Of a DNA stretch of 64,000 bases, positions 1-8,697 are shown in pieces. The notes under the pieces were generated by a model, which saw nothing but the letters and a program-made list of their open reading frames with translations, searched no databases and was not told the DNA's origin. Made by a program: the position numbers and the translations under genes. Source of the DNA: Tsukamurella sp. TY48. Its GTDB lineage: Bacteria > Actinomycetota > Actinomycetes > Mycobacteriales > Mycobacteriaceae. How positions within the stretch are numbered: position 1 is the stretch's first letter; each line of letters begins with the position of its first letter. The DNA lies in NCBI RefSeq assembly GCF_019656655.1, contig NZ_BPMV01000001.1:3100001-3164000 (forward strand), in the 5' to 3' direction.

Positions 1-578
1 AGCGGTGATCCTTCGCCGAACGCCGGCACCGGGTGCCAGACCTCGGTGTCGATCCCGTTGCGCACCACGTGCACCCGGTCGGCGTCGAGCCGCGGGTACG
101 CGTCGAGGACGTCGTCGGCCATGCCGCGGCTCACGGCGATCACGGCGTCGGCGTATTCGATCGCATTGCGCTCGGCCCAACTCGACAGCCGGTAGCCGCC
201 GCCCAACTGCTCGGCCTTCCACGGCCGCCGCGGCTCCAGCGAATGGGCCGTGAGCACGTGCGGCACCCCGTAGAGCTGCGCCGCGAGGTGTCCGGCCAGG
301 CCGGTGTACCAGGTGTGGCTGTGCACCACGTCCGCACCCTGCGCGCGGTCCACCATGCGCAGATCGGTCGAGAACATCTGCAGGGCCGTGTTCGCGCCGG
401 CGAGTGCGGGGTCCGGGTCCGAGACGGTCACGTCGTTCATCTCCGGGCGGGGCGCCCCCATGCAGTGCACGTCCACGGTGCACAGTTCGCGCAACCGGGC
501 GACCAGCTCCGTGACGTGAACGCCCGCTCCGCCGTACACCTCCGGCGGATACTCCCTGGTCATCATCGCAACGCGCAT
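1..578 (-). CDS. glgM: Alpha-maltose-1-phosphate / glycogen synthase GlgM (GT4), 3' end cut off
   Basis: The reading frame starts at ATG 578 and runs off the left edge, so 192 codons are visible of roughly 385 expected. The N-terminus reads MRVAMMTREYPPEVYGGAGV, the donor-side glycine-rich loop typical of the actinobacterial GlgA/GlgM family (GT4, GT-B fold). Family knowledge: the mycobacterial member joins ADP-glucose to glucose-1-phosphate to make maltose-1-phosphate for GlgE-dependent alpha-glucan synthesis. It lies divergent from glgC, which makes ADP-glucose, as in mycobacteria. A TACCGT box six bases before the ATG suggests leaderless transcription. A classical glycogen synthase is the alternative function. 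Confidence 0.88.
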   Translation of the reverse strand, partial: MRVAMMTREYPPEVYGGAGVHVTELVARLRELCTVDVHCMGAPRPEMNDVTVSDPDPALAGANTALQMFSTDLRMVDRAQGADVVHSHTWYTGLAGHLAAQLYGVPHVLTAHSLEPRRPWKAEQLGGGYRLSSWAERNAIEYADAVIAVSRGMADDVLDAYPRLDADRVHVVRNGIDTEVWHPVPAFGEGSP

Positions 579-584
579 GCGCCC

Positions 585-590
585 ACGGTA
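585..590 (-). promoter_or_regulatory. -10 box of glgM (leaderless)
   Basis: On the minus strand TACCGT lies six bases upstream of the glgM ATG at 578. This puts the transcription start at or next to the start codon. No ribosome-binding site is visible. Confidence 0.5.
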
Positions 591-740
591 GAGGGTGCGG
601 TGCGCGCGTGCAGCGGGTTCGTCGCACGCCCGGCCCGCTGTTCGCCTGGGCGTCGGCCTCCGGTCGTCTGCGGTTCGTCGTGTCCGCGTGGTGCTCGTCT
701 CGAACGGCGCGGAACCCTGCACGGGGCCGCCCTGAGGCGA

Positions 741-746
741 TAGCGT
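741..746 (+). promoter_or_regulatory. -10 box of glgC (leaderless)
   Basis: TAGCGT is followed by exactly seven bases and then GTG at 754. The same spacing recurs at many genes in this window and argues for the 754 start rather than the in-frame GTG at 745, which overlaps the box. Confidence 0.55.
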
Positions 747-753
747 GGCACCC

Positions 754-1971
754 GTGAGCAGACAGCCGCGTGTCCTCGGGATCGTCCTCGCCGGCGGTGA
801 GGGAAAGCGCCTCTATCCGCTGACCGCGGACCGGGCGAAGCCGGCGGTGCCCTTCGGGGGCTCGTACCGGCTGATCGACTTCGTGCTGTCGAATCTGGTG
901 AACGCCGGATATCAGCGCCTGTGCGTTCTCACCCAGTACAAATCGCATTCGCTCGACCGGCACATCAGCCAGACCTGGCGCATGTTCGGTTTCCGCGGCG
1001 AGTACATCACCCCGGTTCCGGCCCAGCAGCGCATGGGCAAGCGCTGGTTCACCGGCAGTGCGGACGCGATCTACCAGTCGATGAACCTGATCACCGACGA
1101 CGATCCGGATTACATCGTGGTCTTCGGTGCCGACCACGTGTACCGGATGGATCCGTCGCAGATGGTGCAGGCGCACATCGAATCCGGGGCCGGCGTCACC
1201 GTGGCCGGGATCCGGGTGCCGCGCGCGGAGGCGAAGGCCTTCGGCTGCATCGAGGCCGACGATTCGGGCCGGATCACCCAGTTCCTGGAGAAGCCGGCCG
1301 ATCCGCCCGGTACGCCGGACGATCCGGACGTGACCTTCGCGTCGATGGGCAACTACGTCTTCAGCCGCCAGGCCCTCGTGGACGCGATCATCGCGGACGC
1401 GGAGAACGCCGATTCGGATCACGATATGGGCGGCGACATCATCCCCGCCTTCGTCGCCGCGGGCGAGGCCGCGGTGTACGACTTCAGCGACAACAAGGTT
1501 CCCGGCGCCACGGAGCGCGATGCGGGCTACTGGCGCGACGTGGGCACGATCGACGCCTTCTACGACGCGCACATGGACCTGGTCTCGGTGTACCCGATCT
1601 TCAACCTCTACAACCGGCAGTGGCCGATCCGCTGCGAGAACGACAACCTGCCGCCCGCCAAGTTCGCGCGCGGCGGCCTGGCACAGGAGTCCATGGTGGG
1701 GGCGGGCAGCATCATCTCCGGTGCCACGGTGCGCAATTCGGTGATCGGTGCGAACGTCACGATCGGCGACGGTGCCACCGTCGAGGGATCGGTGCTCATG
1801 CCCGGCGTCCGGATCGAGCCGGGTGCCGTGGTGCGCAAGGCGATCCTGGACAAGAACGTGGTGGTGGGCCGCGGGGAGATCCTCGGGGTGAACCTCGACC
1901 GCGAACGCGAGCGCTTCGACGTCTCGGCCGGTGGTGTGGTCACCGTGGGCAAGGGCATCCGGATCGGTTGA
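754..1971 (+). CDS. glgC: Glucose-1-phosphate adenylyltransferase (ADP-glucose pyrophosphorylase)
   Basis: The 405-residue product makes ADP-glucose from glucose-1-phosphate and ATP, the committed step of glycogen and alpha-glucan synthesis in the cytoplasm. The nucleotide-binding loop [12 protein letters not shown] is at residues 13-24, followed by the ADP-glucose pyrophosphorylase signatures [12 protein letters not shown] and [10 protein letters not shown]. From about residue 290 the protein has hexapeptide repeats of a left-handed beta-helix ([17 protein letters not shown]). Length equals the mycobacterial enzyme (about 404). It is divergent from glgM. The start is chosen from the leaderless box at 741; GTG 745 would add three residues. 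Confidence 0.96.
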   Translation: MSRQPRVLGIVLAGGEGKRLYPLTADRAKPAVPFGGSYRLIDFVLSNLVNAGYQRLCVLTQYKSHSLDRHISQTWRMFGFRGEYITPVPAQQRMGKRWFTGSADAIYQSMNLITDDDPDYIVVFGADHVYRMDPSQMVQAHIESGAGVTVAGIRVPRAEAKAFGCIEADDSGRITQFLEKPADPPGTPDDPDVTFASMGNYVFSRQALVDAIIADAENADSDHDMGGDIIPAFVAAGEAAVYDFSDNKVPGATERDAGYWRDVGTIDAFYDAHMDLVSVYPIFNLYNRQWPIRCENDNLPPAKFARGGLAQESMVGAGSIISGATVRNSVIGANVTIGDGATVEGSVLMPGVRIEPGAVVRKAILDKNVVVGRGEILGVNLDRERERFDVSAGGVVTVGKGIRIG

Positions 1972-2008
1972 TCCCGCCGGGCGGCCGCCCGTCAGCGCAG
2001 CGCGTCGT

Positions 2009-2881
2009 CTAGCGCAGCGCGTCGGCCGCGATGTCGATCAGCGGTGCGAGCCACTGATCGGCGCTGCGGCCGACCAGGCGGAGCACCAGCGGTGCGAAGC
2101 CCTCGCCGGCGGCGTACACGCCGAACTCCGTGGGGTCCACGGCGCGGACGAAGTCCGTATCGGCGGGGATCAGTGCGAACCGTCGTTTGCGCCCGAGCAT
2201 CAACAGCATTCCCGACAGGTCCGAGTACGAGGGCGAGGCGTCGATCCGGATATCGGCCGCGCGCAGCGGGGCCCGGTCGGCATCCGAACGCAGGATCCAG
2301 TGCGCCGGACCGCCGACCAGGGTGAAGCCTGCGAGGTTCGACGGTGTCAGCACCGTTCCGGCGGGGAAGTGCTCGGCCGAGCAGATCACGGCGAGCGGCT
2401 CGGTACCGAGGATCGTCTCGGTGAGGTCCGGATGCGTGGGCGGGACGCGGCTCAGTGCGAGATCGATCGCACCGTCGAGCAGGGCACGGGCGGCCTCGCG
2501 AGAGGCGACCTGGCAGACCTCGATGTCGAAGCCGGGTGACGACAGGTCGAGCAGCGCGCCGATCCGGCGGCGATGGCCGGTGCCGAGGACATCCGGCACG
2601 GCGAACCGCAGGTGCCGGCGGCCCTGGTCGTCGCGGACGGTCGCGGGGATGCGATCCATATCGGCCACGACGCGTTCGGCGAGGGGAAGCAGTCGTTCCC
2701 CGGCGGCGGTGAGGTGCGTGTGGTGGGTCGACCGGTCGAAGAGAGGGACGCCCAGTTCGCCCTCGAGGGCCTTGATCCGCTGCGAGAGCGGCGGCACGGA
2801 CATGTGCAGGGACTGCGCCGCGCGGGTGAAGTTCAGCTCGCGCGCGACGGCGAGGAAGTATCGCAGGTGCCTGACGTCCAC
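2009..2881 (-). CDS. LysR-family transcriptional regulator
   Basis: A 290-residue regulator with an N-terminal winged helix-turn-helix (HLRYFLAVARELNFTRAAQ, about residues 4-60) and a C-terminal substrate-binding-like effector domain. The GTG at 2881 starts just before the canonical VDVRHLRYF; an upstream in-frame ATG at 2917 would add 12 unrelated residues and swallow the palindrome at 2889-2903. It is transcribed away from the CaiB/dehydrogenase/propeller operon, the classic LysR arrangement, so it probably controls that operon in response to a pathway metabolite. The effector cannot be read from sequence. Confidence 0.9.
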   Translation of the reverse strand: MDVRHLRYFLAVARELNFTRAAQSLHMSVPPLSQRIKALEGELGVPLFDRSTHHTHLTAAGERLLPLAERVVADMDRIPATVRDDQGRRHLRFAVPDVLGTGHRRRIGALLDLSSPGFDIEVCQVASREAARALLDGAIDLALSRVPPTHPDLTETILGTEPLAVICSAEHFPAGTVLTPSNLAGFTLVGGPAHWILRSDADRAPLRAADIRIDASPSYSDLSGMLLMLGRKRRFALIPADTDFVRAVDPTEFGVYAAGEGFAPLVLRLVGRSADQWLAPLIDIAADALR

Positions 2882-2888
2882 CCTGCTT

Positions 2889-2903
2889 TTATCGCATCGA
2901 TAA
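2889..2903. promoter_or_regulatory. Palindromic LysR-type operator
   Basis: TTATCGCATCGATAA is a perfect inverted repeat (TTATCG, 3-base centre, CGATAA) and contains the LysR pattern T-N11-A. It sits eight bases upstream of the LysR GTG and about 80 bases upstream of the divergent operon, so it could serve both autoregulation and activation. Confidence 0.6.
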
Positions 2904-2985
2904 CACCGGGTTTGCAACCTTGGTCATTCCGTGAGCACATCTAAGTAACTAGGCTGGGTGCAGACGGAAGGAAGAGGTGGACGCC

Positions 2986-4200
2986 ATGGACGAGGCGCAG
3001 GTACGTGGACAGGTGGAGTTGGGCGGCGCGGCGACGGGGCCGCTCGCCGGAGTGACGGTCGTGGATCTGTCGACCGTGGTCATGGGACCGATGGCGACGC
3101 AGATCCTGGGCGATATGGGTGCCGATGTGGTGCGCATCGAACCGCCCTTCGACACCGCCCGCACCGCGCCGGCCAACATCGGCCGGTCGCCCGGTATGGC
3201 GCCGCTGTATCTGCAGGTGAACCGGAACAAGCGCAGCGTCGCCCTGAACCTGAAGACGCCCGAGGGGCACCGGGACCTCCTCGACCTGCTGGACGACGCC
3301 GACGTGCTCGTGACGAACATGCGTCTCGGCGCACAGGAACGGCTCGGCATCGCCTACGAGCAGATCCGCGAGCGTTTCCCGCGCCTGATCTTCGCCCACG
3401 CCCAGGGCTTCAACGCGGCCTCGAAGGAGAGCGGGCGCCCCGCCTACGACGAGGTGGTCCAGGCCGTGTCCGGCCTCGTCGACCTGCAACGCCGGGCGGC
3501 CGGTTCGCTCCAGTTCGTCCCCACCTACATCGCCGACAAGACCGCCTCGCTGTACCTCCTGAGCGGGATCCTGGGCGCGCTGTACGAGCGGGAGCGCACC
3601 GGTGCGGGACAACGTGTCTCGCTCGCCATGGCGGACGCGATGATCGCCGTGAACACGGTGGAGCATCTGGCCGGCGAGGTCTTCGTCCCCGCGGAGGGCG
3701 ACGTCGGTAATCCGCTGAGCCTGGCGCCGACCCACGCCGCAATGCACACCGCCGACGGGGGCGCCATCGCCGCCGTCCCGTACACCAACGAGGCCGTCCG
3801 CGCACTGCTCGTCGCGGTGGGTGAGGACGCGCTGGCCGCCGATCCGCGCTGGCAGGATCCGGTGATCGACCGGCCCTTCTTCACCGCCGGTGTGCAGCGG
3901 GTGCTGGACACGTCCGATCGCCTCACCACGGCGCAGTGGGAGGCGTACCTCACCGAGAACGACATGCCGTACGGCCTCGTCGTCGACATCGCCGATCTGC
4001 CCGACGATCCGTACGTCCGCGAGATCGGCCTCATCACCGAGGTCGACCACCCGACCGAGGGGCGGATCCGTCTCGCCCGCAACCCGATCGAGTACTCACG
4101 CACACCCGTCAACATCCGTAGCCTGCCCGAGCGGGCGGGCGGCAGCACCGAGAGCGTCCTGGCGGCGGCCCGCCGGGCGGCAGGAAAGGGAGAGAACTGA
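2986..4200 (+). CDS. CaiB/BaiF family (class III) CoA-transferase
   Basis: The 404-residue product belongs to family III CoA-transferases, which move CoA between carboxylic acids through an aspartyl-CoA anhydride. The start of the fold (LAGVTVVDLSTVVMGPMATQ, about residues 20-39), the GADVVRIEPP strand and the DKTASLYLLSGILGALYERERTGAGQ region are diagnostic. Start: ATG 2986 follows GGAAGGAAGAGG; GTG 2977 in the same frame is possible. The gene opens an operon: its TGA overlaps the ATG of the dehydrogenase by one base. A TAGGCT at 2950 may be the -10 box. The family includes CaiB (carnitine), Frc (oxalate) and alpha-methylacyl-CoA racemases, so the substrate is uncertain; context suggests a hydroxy- or carnitine-like acid. 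Confidence 0.9.
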   Translation: MDEAQVRGQVELGGAATGPLAGVTVVDLSTVVMGPMATQILGDMGADVVRIEPPFDTARTAPANIGRSPGMAPLYLQVNRNKRSVALNLKTPEGHRDLLDLLDDADVLVTNMRLGAQERLGIAYEQIRERFPRLIFAHAQGFNAASKESGRPAYDEVVQAVSGLVDLQRRAAGSLQFVPTYIADKTASLYLLSGILGALYERERTGAGQRVSLAMADAMIAVNTVEHLAGEVFVPAEGDVGNPLSLAPTHAAMHTADGGAIAAVPYTNEAVRALLVAVGEDALAADPRWQDPVIDRPFFTAGVQRVLDTSDRLTTAQWEAYLTENDMPYGLVVDIADLPDDPYVREIGLITEVDHPTEGRIRLARNPIEYSRTPVNIRSLPERAGGSTESVLAAARRAAGKGEN

Positions 4201-5075
4201 TGCCCGTCGTCACCATCATCGGAGCCGGGGTGATCGGCGTGTCCTGGGCGCGCCTGTTCGCCGATGCGGGCTGGGAGGTGCGCGTGAGCGATCCGCGGCC
4301 CGATCTCGTCGACGTGCTCGACGGCGTCGCGGCGACCGCCGTGCCCGACCTCGCCACCGCCCTCGACGGCGCCGACTACGTGCAGGAGGCCGGCCCCGAG
4401 CGCATCGACCTCAAGCGGGAGCTGTTCCGCACCGCGGCCGCGCACACGCGCGACGGTGTCGTGCTCGCCTCGTCCTCGTCGTCGCTGCTGCCATCGGAAT
4501 TCGCCGCCGGCAACCCCGCTGCCGACCGCATCGTGATCGGGCACCCGTTCAACCCGCCGGAGCTCATGCCGCTGGTCGAGGTGGTGCCGTCGCCGCAGAC
4601 CTCCAGCGCCACGGTGGAGCGTGCGATCGCGGTGTACCGGGAGCTCGGCAAGCTGCCGATCCGGCTCAACAAGGAGATCCCCGGCTTCGTCGGAAACCGT
4701 CTGCAGCGGGTGTTCAACCAGCAGGCCACCTATCTGGTCCAGGAGGGTGTGATCGATCCCGCCGAACTCGACGCGCTCGTGCGTGCCTCGCTCGGCCTGC
4801 GCTGGGCGACCATCGGGCCCTTCGAGTCCAACCATCTCGGCGGCGGTCCGGGCGGAATCCGGCACCTCGCCGCACACGTGGGATCGCAGATGACCTTCGA
4901 CATCGGTGCTCCCGATCCCGCCCGCGCGGGCGAGGTGTACGACGCCGTCGAGGCCGCCTACGGCACGGGTGAGGATGCCTACGAACGGCTTTCGGAGCAG
5001 CGGGACCGGCGTACCCGCGCCATCCTCGGCGCCCTCGCCGAAGCCGACGGCTCCGAGAAGACACGCAACAACTGA
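4200..5075 (+). CDS. 3-hydroxyacyl-CoA / carnitine-type dehydrogenase (lambda-crystallin-like)
   Basis: A 291-residue NAD-dependent dehydrogenase. The Rossmann loop GAGVIGVSWARLFADAGWEV is at residues 8-27, SSSSSLLPSEF at about 98, the catalytic-histidine segment GHPFNPPELMPLVEVV at about 117, and GFVGNRLQ at about 161. The HPFNP..LMPLVEVV form is closer to L-carnitine dehydrogenase and L-gulonate 3-dehydrogenase (lambda-crystallin) than to FadB-type enzymes, so the substrate may be a free hydroxy acid. Its ATG overlaps the CoA-transferase stop (TGATG), so the two are translationally coupled. Together they suggest activation and oxidation of a small hydroxy or betaine-like acid; this is inference. 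Confidence 0.85.
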   Translation: MPVVTIIGAGVIGVSWARLFADAGWEVRVSDPRPDLVDVLDGVAATAVPDLATALDGADYVQEAGPERIDLKRELFRTAAAHTRDGVVLASSSSSLLPSEFAAGNPAADRIVIGHPFNPPELMPLVEVVPSPQTSSATVERAIAVYRELGKLPIRLNKEIPGFVGNRLQRVFNQQATYLVQEGVIDPAELDALVRASLGLRWATIGPFESNHLGGGPGGIRHLAAHVGSQMTFDIGAPDPARAGEVYDAVEAAYGTGEDAYERLSEQRDRRTRAILGALAEADGSEKTRNN

Positions 5076-5119
5076 TACCGCGCGGCTCACGGCCGCCGGT
5101 CCTGCGTAAGGAGAACACC

Positions 5120-5983
5120 ATGACAGCACTGCTCGCACTGCTGATCCAGGAGAACGCGATCGTCCGCATCGACGTGGAGTCCGGTGCCGTGGAGCACCTC
5201 ACCCGCGACGCGGGCGACGCCCCGGACGGCATCACCGTGGTGGGCGACACCGTGTACTGGACCACGATGGGCATGCCCACGGCGACGGCCGAAGCGGAGC
5301 CCGACTTCTCGGCCCGCAACGGCGGTGTCCGCTCCGTCCGGATGGACGGCTCCGAGGCCCGGTACGTGGTGTCGCAGGGCGACATCACCACCGGGAAGCA
5401 ACTGATCGCCGACGGCGACCGCCTGTACTGGTCCGATCGTGAGGGCCGTCGGGTGTCCAGCTGCCGGTTCGACGGCACCGACCGGGTCGATCTGGTGATC
5501 AACCAGGAGCCGGGCATCGAGAACGAATGCGTCGGAGTCGCTGTGGATTCGGCCGGCGGGTGGCTGTACTGGACGCAGAAGGGTCCGGCGAAGGGTGGGC
5601 GCGGCCGCATCCTGCGCGCTCCCCTCGACGGGACGCCCGGGCAGCGCTCCGACGTCGAAACCCTCTGGGACGGGCTGCCGGAACCCATCGACCTCGAACT
5701 CGCCGATGGATACCTCTACTGGACCGACCGCGGCGCGGAACCCTCCGGCAACACCCTCAACCGTGCACCGATCCCGGCGCCCGGCACCGCCGGTGGGACT
5801 CCGGAGATCCTCGCCCGCGGTTTCCACGAGGCGATCGGCCTGGCCGTCGACACCGACGGCGGACTGGTCTACGTCTCCGATCTGGGCGGCCAGATCCGCG
5901 CCGTGCCGCTTCCCGGGCACGACGGTGCCGAGCGCACCATCGCCGCGCTCGGCACGCCGGTCACCGGGATCGCGCTGCTCTGA
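5120..5983 (+). CDS. YWTD-repeat beta-propeller protein
   Basis: The 287-residue protein is built of repeated blades, each carrying a YWTD-like motif: VYWTTMG, LYWSDREG, LYWTQKG, LYWTDRG and a degenerate VYVSDLGG. This is the LDL-receptor YWTD propeller fold, related to SMP-30/NHL lactonase-type propellers. There is no signal peptide, so it is probably cytoplasmic. AAGGAG precedes the ATG, and the gene lies 44 bases after the dehydrogenase as the third gene of the LysR-divergent operon. In such a context a lactonase or sugar-acid-binding role is plausible, but no catalytic metal site can be assigned. Confidence 0.75.
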   Translation: MTALLALLIQENAIVRIDVESGAVEHLTRDAGDAPDGITVVGDTVYWTTMGMPTATAEAEPDFSARNGGVRSVRMDGSEARYVVSQGDITTGKQLIADGDRLYWSDREGRRVSSCRFDGTDRVDLVINQEPGIENECVGVAVDSAGGWLYWTQKGPAKGGRGRILRAPLDGTPGQRSDVETLWDGLPEPIDLELADGYLYWTDRGAEPSGNTLNRAPIPAPGTAGGTPEILARGFHEAIGLAVDTDGGLVYVSDLGGQIRAVPLPGHDGAERTIAALGTPVTGIALL

Positions 5984-6008
5984 TCACCTGCTCGTACCGT
6001 TGCGAGCG

Positions 6009-6785
6009 TCAGTCGTCCGCCAGTCCCGGGCGGCGGGGCCAGTCCCAGTGAACGGTCTCGAGGTCCTGGTGGGCTTCGACAGCCGCGATGAGTTCTGGAC
6101 TGCCGCTGACCTCGGTTCCCCACAGGTCGTAGTCGGTGTAGACGAACCACGACCTGTCGATGGGCCAGAAATTGGAGGGCGAGAATCCGCTGAAGGTTCG
6201 ACCCCGAGGGTCTTCGACCACTCCGCCGGTGGCGGCGACCAGTTCCGGGATCTCGGACAGGCGGCAGCGCCACAGTCCGGATTCGGAGCCCTCGTTCAGC
6301 AGCGGTCCGCCGCCGAAGTAGGCGAAACACTCTGTGGTGCTTCCGTCGGGACTGACGGAGGCGATGGCGGCGAGGAGTCCGTCCAAGCTCTCGTGATCGA
6401 GGGATCCCTCGCACGGCGGTGCGATCGAGGGCGGGAATCCGAAGCCATCGGGAAACCAGTGCGCGCACGGCGGGTATCTGCGCCCCTCGCCGAAGCCGGC
6501 GCCGATGTAGTCGCTCCACCGTATGCGTTGCCACGCCTCCGGGCGTGACGTCATTCCCAGTTCGACACCGTTCACCAGTCCGGGGCTCACGCCGCCGAAC
6601 GAGATCGATGAGCGTCGTTCCGCGCGGTCGTCCTGCGTGGGCGAGGGGTTCGAGTACATCGCATTCAGTACCCAGGTGGTCGCATCCCACCCCGATCGGT
6701 AGTAGCCGCACCATCCGTTGTCGTCCTCCGCACCGAGCCAGGCGAGCTCGGCGGGATCGTCGACGCGGCGGGGCGGCACCGTCAC
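6009..6785 (-). CDS. Protein of unknown function
   Basis: A 258-residue acidic, tryptophan-rich soluble protein that I do not recognise. It has no signal peptide or membrane segment and seems a single globular domain, with segments such as WLGAEDDNGWCGYYRSGWD near the N-terminus and VHWDWPRRPGLADD at the end. The GTG at 6785 overlaps the stop of the NUDIX gene by four bases (GTGA), which fixes the start and places it last in the fbiA-fbiB-NUDIX operon. A link to F420 is only by position. Confidence 0.7.
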   Translation of the reverse strand: MTVPPRRVDDPAELAWLGAEDDNGWCGYYRSGWDATTWVLNAMYSNPSPTQDDRAERRSSISFGGVSPGLVNGVELGMTSRPEAWQRIRWSDYIGAGFGEGRRYPPCAHWFPDGFGFPPSIAPPCEGSLDHESLDGLLAAIASVSPDGSTTECFAYFGGGPLLNEGSESGLWRCRLSEIPELVAATGGVVEDPRGRTFSGFSPSNFWPIDRSWFVYTDYDLWGTEVSGSPELIAAVEAHQDLETVHWDWPRRPGLADD

Positions 6786-7339
6786 CCTCGCGCGAGGGCG
6801 GCGCGCACCTGGTGGGCCACGGTGGTCCGCTCCGCGGACTCGGGCAGCGCATCGACGGGCCACCACTGCAGGTCGTTCGATTCCTCGCTGATCGCGAGGT
6901 CCGGAGTGCCCGCGCCCCGCGCGATGGCGCGGAACCGCAGATCGAGGTGCCGCGTCGGAACGCCGAGAGAGCACCGGATCGGGTGCGTGTGCAGGGTGAG
7001 CAGGTCGTCCTCGACGGCGATCTCGGCCAGGCCCGATTCTTCGAGGCCCTCCCGCAGTGCCGCGGCGGGGAGCGAGACGTCCGGCTCTTCGCAGTGGCCA
7101 CCGAGCTGGAGCCACTCTCCGACCCGCGGGTGGTGCGTGAGGACCACGTGCGTGCGCGCCTCGTTGAGGATCACCACGGAGGCCGTGATGTGGCCGGGCA
7201 CGTTCGCCCGGGCACAACCGTTCGGCTGCGCGTCCAGGAAGGCGAGCATGGTGTGCCGCAAGGCATCGTCGGCATCGGTGCGGGCGTCGAAACGAGCGAG
7301 CGCATCGACGGCCGAGGCGTGCAGCGAGGCGAACGACAT
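6782..7339 (-). CDS. NUDIX hydrolase
   Basis: A 185-residue protein with a NUDIX box at about residues 80-104: GGHCEE followed by REGLEESGL, which carries the metal-binding glutamates. The family hydrolyses nucleoside diphosphates linked to another group. It begins five bases after the fbiB stop and overlaps the next gene by four bases, so it is third in the F420 operon. A role in cleaning up nucleotide by-products of the pathway (GMP- or PPi-linked) is possible but not shown by sequence. Confidence 0.88.
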   Translation of the reverse strand: MSFASLHASAVDALARFDARTDADDALRHTMLAFLDAQPNGCARANVPGHITASVVILNEARTHVVLTHHPRVGEWLQLGGHCEEPDVSLPAAALREGLEESGLAEIAVEDDLLTLHTHPIRCSLGVPTRHLDLRFRAIARGAGTPDLAISEESNDLQWWPVDALPESAERTTVAHQVRAALARG

Positions 7340-7344
7340 CGGGT

Positions 7345-8697
7345 CTACCTTTCGATCAGCATGTCGCCGGGCGGAAGCGGCTCGCGCGGGGTCGCGGGCT
7401 CCGTCGGGTATCCGACGGCCACCGCTCCGGCGGGCCGGTAATCCTCCGGCAGGTCGAGGATCGCGCGCACGGTCCCGGCGGCGAAGATCGTGGAACCCAC
7501 CCAGCAGCTGCCGATCCCGCGGACCGCGAGGGCAACGAGCAAGGACTGCACGGCGGCGCCGACGGCCACCGTGAACATCGTCTCCTCGGCCGTGGTGCGG
7601 CGAGCGTCCGGGTAGTCGTGGGCGCCATCGGGAACCATGAAAGGCAGGATGAGTTCCGGTGCGTCGTAGAGCAACTGGCCACGCTGCACCCGCTTCGCAA
7701 CCGACTCCGCCGATCGGCCGTCACCGCTGAGATCCGCGGACCACGCGTCCTTCATCGCGTCCAGCAGCGCCACCCGCCGGGCACGATCGCGCACCCACAC
7801 GAACCGCACCGGATGCGTGTGGTGCGGCGCGGGGGCGGTGAGCGCCTCGGCCACGGCGGCGCGCACCTCGTCCTCGGGCACGGGTTCCTCGGCGAAGGTG
7901 CGCACCGAGCGGCGCAGCAGCAGCGCCTGCCGTCGGGCGGCCTCCACTCCGGTGTGGAACAGATCGTCCTCACCCGGCCGCACCAGGCCACGGGCGTCCG
8001 CCAGCGGCGAACCGGGTGCGGGGGAGCGGGTCTCGAATCCCCGCACCACGGCCACCGGCACTCCGCCCAGCTTGCCCTTCACCAGATCGGCCGCCGCGGC
8101 GAGCTCATCGGCCACCGCGATCTCGGTGACCACCAGATCGTTGCCGTAGGAGTCCACCGCGCCGGCGTACCCGTGCAGCACCTCCATGCCGGCGGCGCCG
8201 ATCGCGGCGTCCGTCTGCCCGGTGCGCCAGGCGCGCCCCATGGTGTCGGTCACCAGGACGGCCACGTCCACGCCGAGGCGTTCGCGCAGGCCGGACCGCA
8301 CCGCGGCGGCGCTACCGTCGGGATCCTCGGGCAGCAGGGCGACGGTGTCGGAGGCCACGTTGGAGGCGTCCACCCCGGACGCCGCCTGCACCACGCCGAG
8401 TTTGTTCTCCGTGATCCACGTGCGGCCCTTCGTGGCCAGCACACGCACGGCCTCGTCGGCGATCAGGCGGCGCCGGAAGGCGTCCCGTTCCTCGGGGTCC
8501 GACGGCGCGGGCAGCACCCGGCCCTCGGCCTTGGAGAAGATCTTGGAGGTGATCACCACGACGTCACCGTCGGCGAGCCACGGTGCGGCGTCGGCGATCA
8601 CCCGGGAGACGTCGTCGCCCAGCACCACCTCGCCGATCCCGAAGACGGGCAGGATCTCCAGCGATGCCGCGCCGTGGTCGCGTTCCGGGCGCGTCAC
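7345..8697 (-). CDS. fbiB: Bifunctional F420:gamma-glutamyl ligase / dehydro-F420-0 reductase FbiB
   Basis: The 450-residue protein has a CofE-type ligase domain (about 1-245; [17 protein letters not shown] near residue 35, [18 protein letters not shown] mid-domain) and a C-terminal nitroreductase-like FMN domain (about 255-450; [24 protein letters not shown]). It adds the polyglutamate tail to coenzyme F420 and reduces dehydro-F420-0. The two-domain length matches mycobacterial FbiB (about 448). The GTG at 8697 overlaps the fbiA stop (GTGA), giving translational coupling; longer in-frame starts would run back into fbiA. Confidence 0.95.
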   Translation of the reverse strand: MTRPERDHGAASLEILPVFGIGEVVLGDDVSRVIADAAPWLADGDVVVITSKIFSKAEGRVLPAPSDPEERDAFRRRLIADEAVRVLATKGRTWITENKLGVVQAASGVDASNVASDTVALLPEDPDGSAAAVRSGLRERLGVDVAVLVTDTMGRAWRTGQTDAAIGAAGMEVLHGYAGAVDSYGNDLVVTEIAVADELAAAADLVKGKLGGVPVAVVRGFETRSPAPGSPLADARGLVRPGEDDLFHTGVEAARRQALLLRRSVRTFAEEPVPEDEVRAAVAEALTAPAPHHTHPVRFVWVRDRARRVALLDAMKDAWSADLSGDGRSAESVAKRVQRGQLLYDAPELILPFMVPDGAHDYPDARRTTAEETMFTVAVGAAVQSLLVALAVRGIGSCWVGSTIFAAGTVRAILDLPEDYRPAGAVAVGYPTEPATPREPLPPGDMLIER

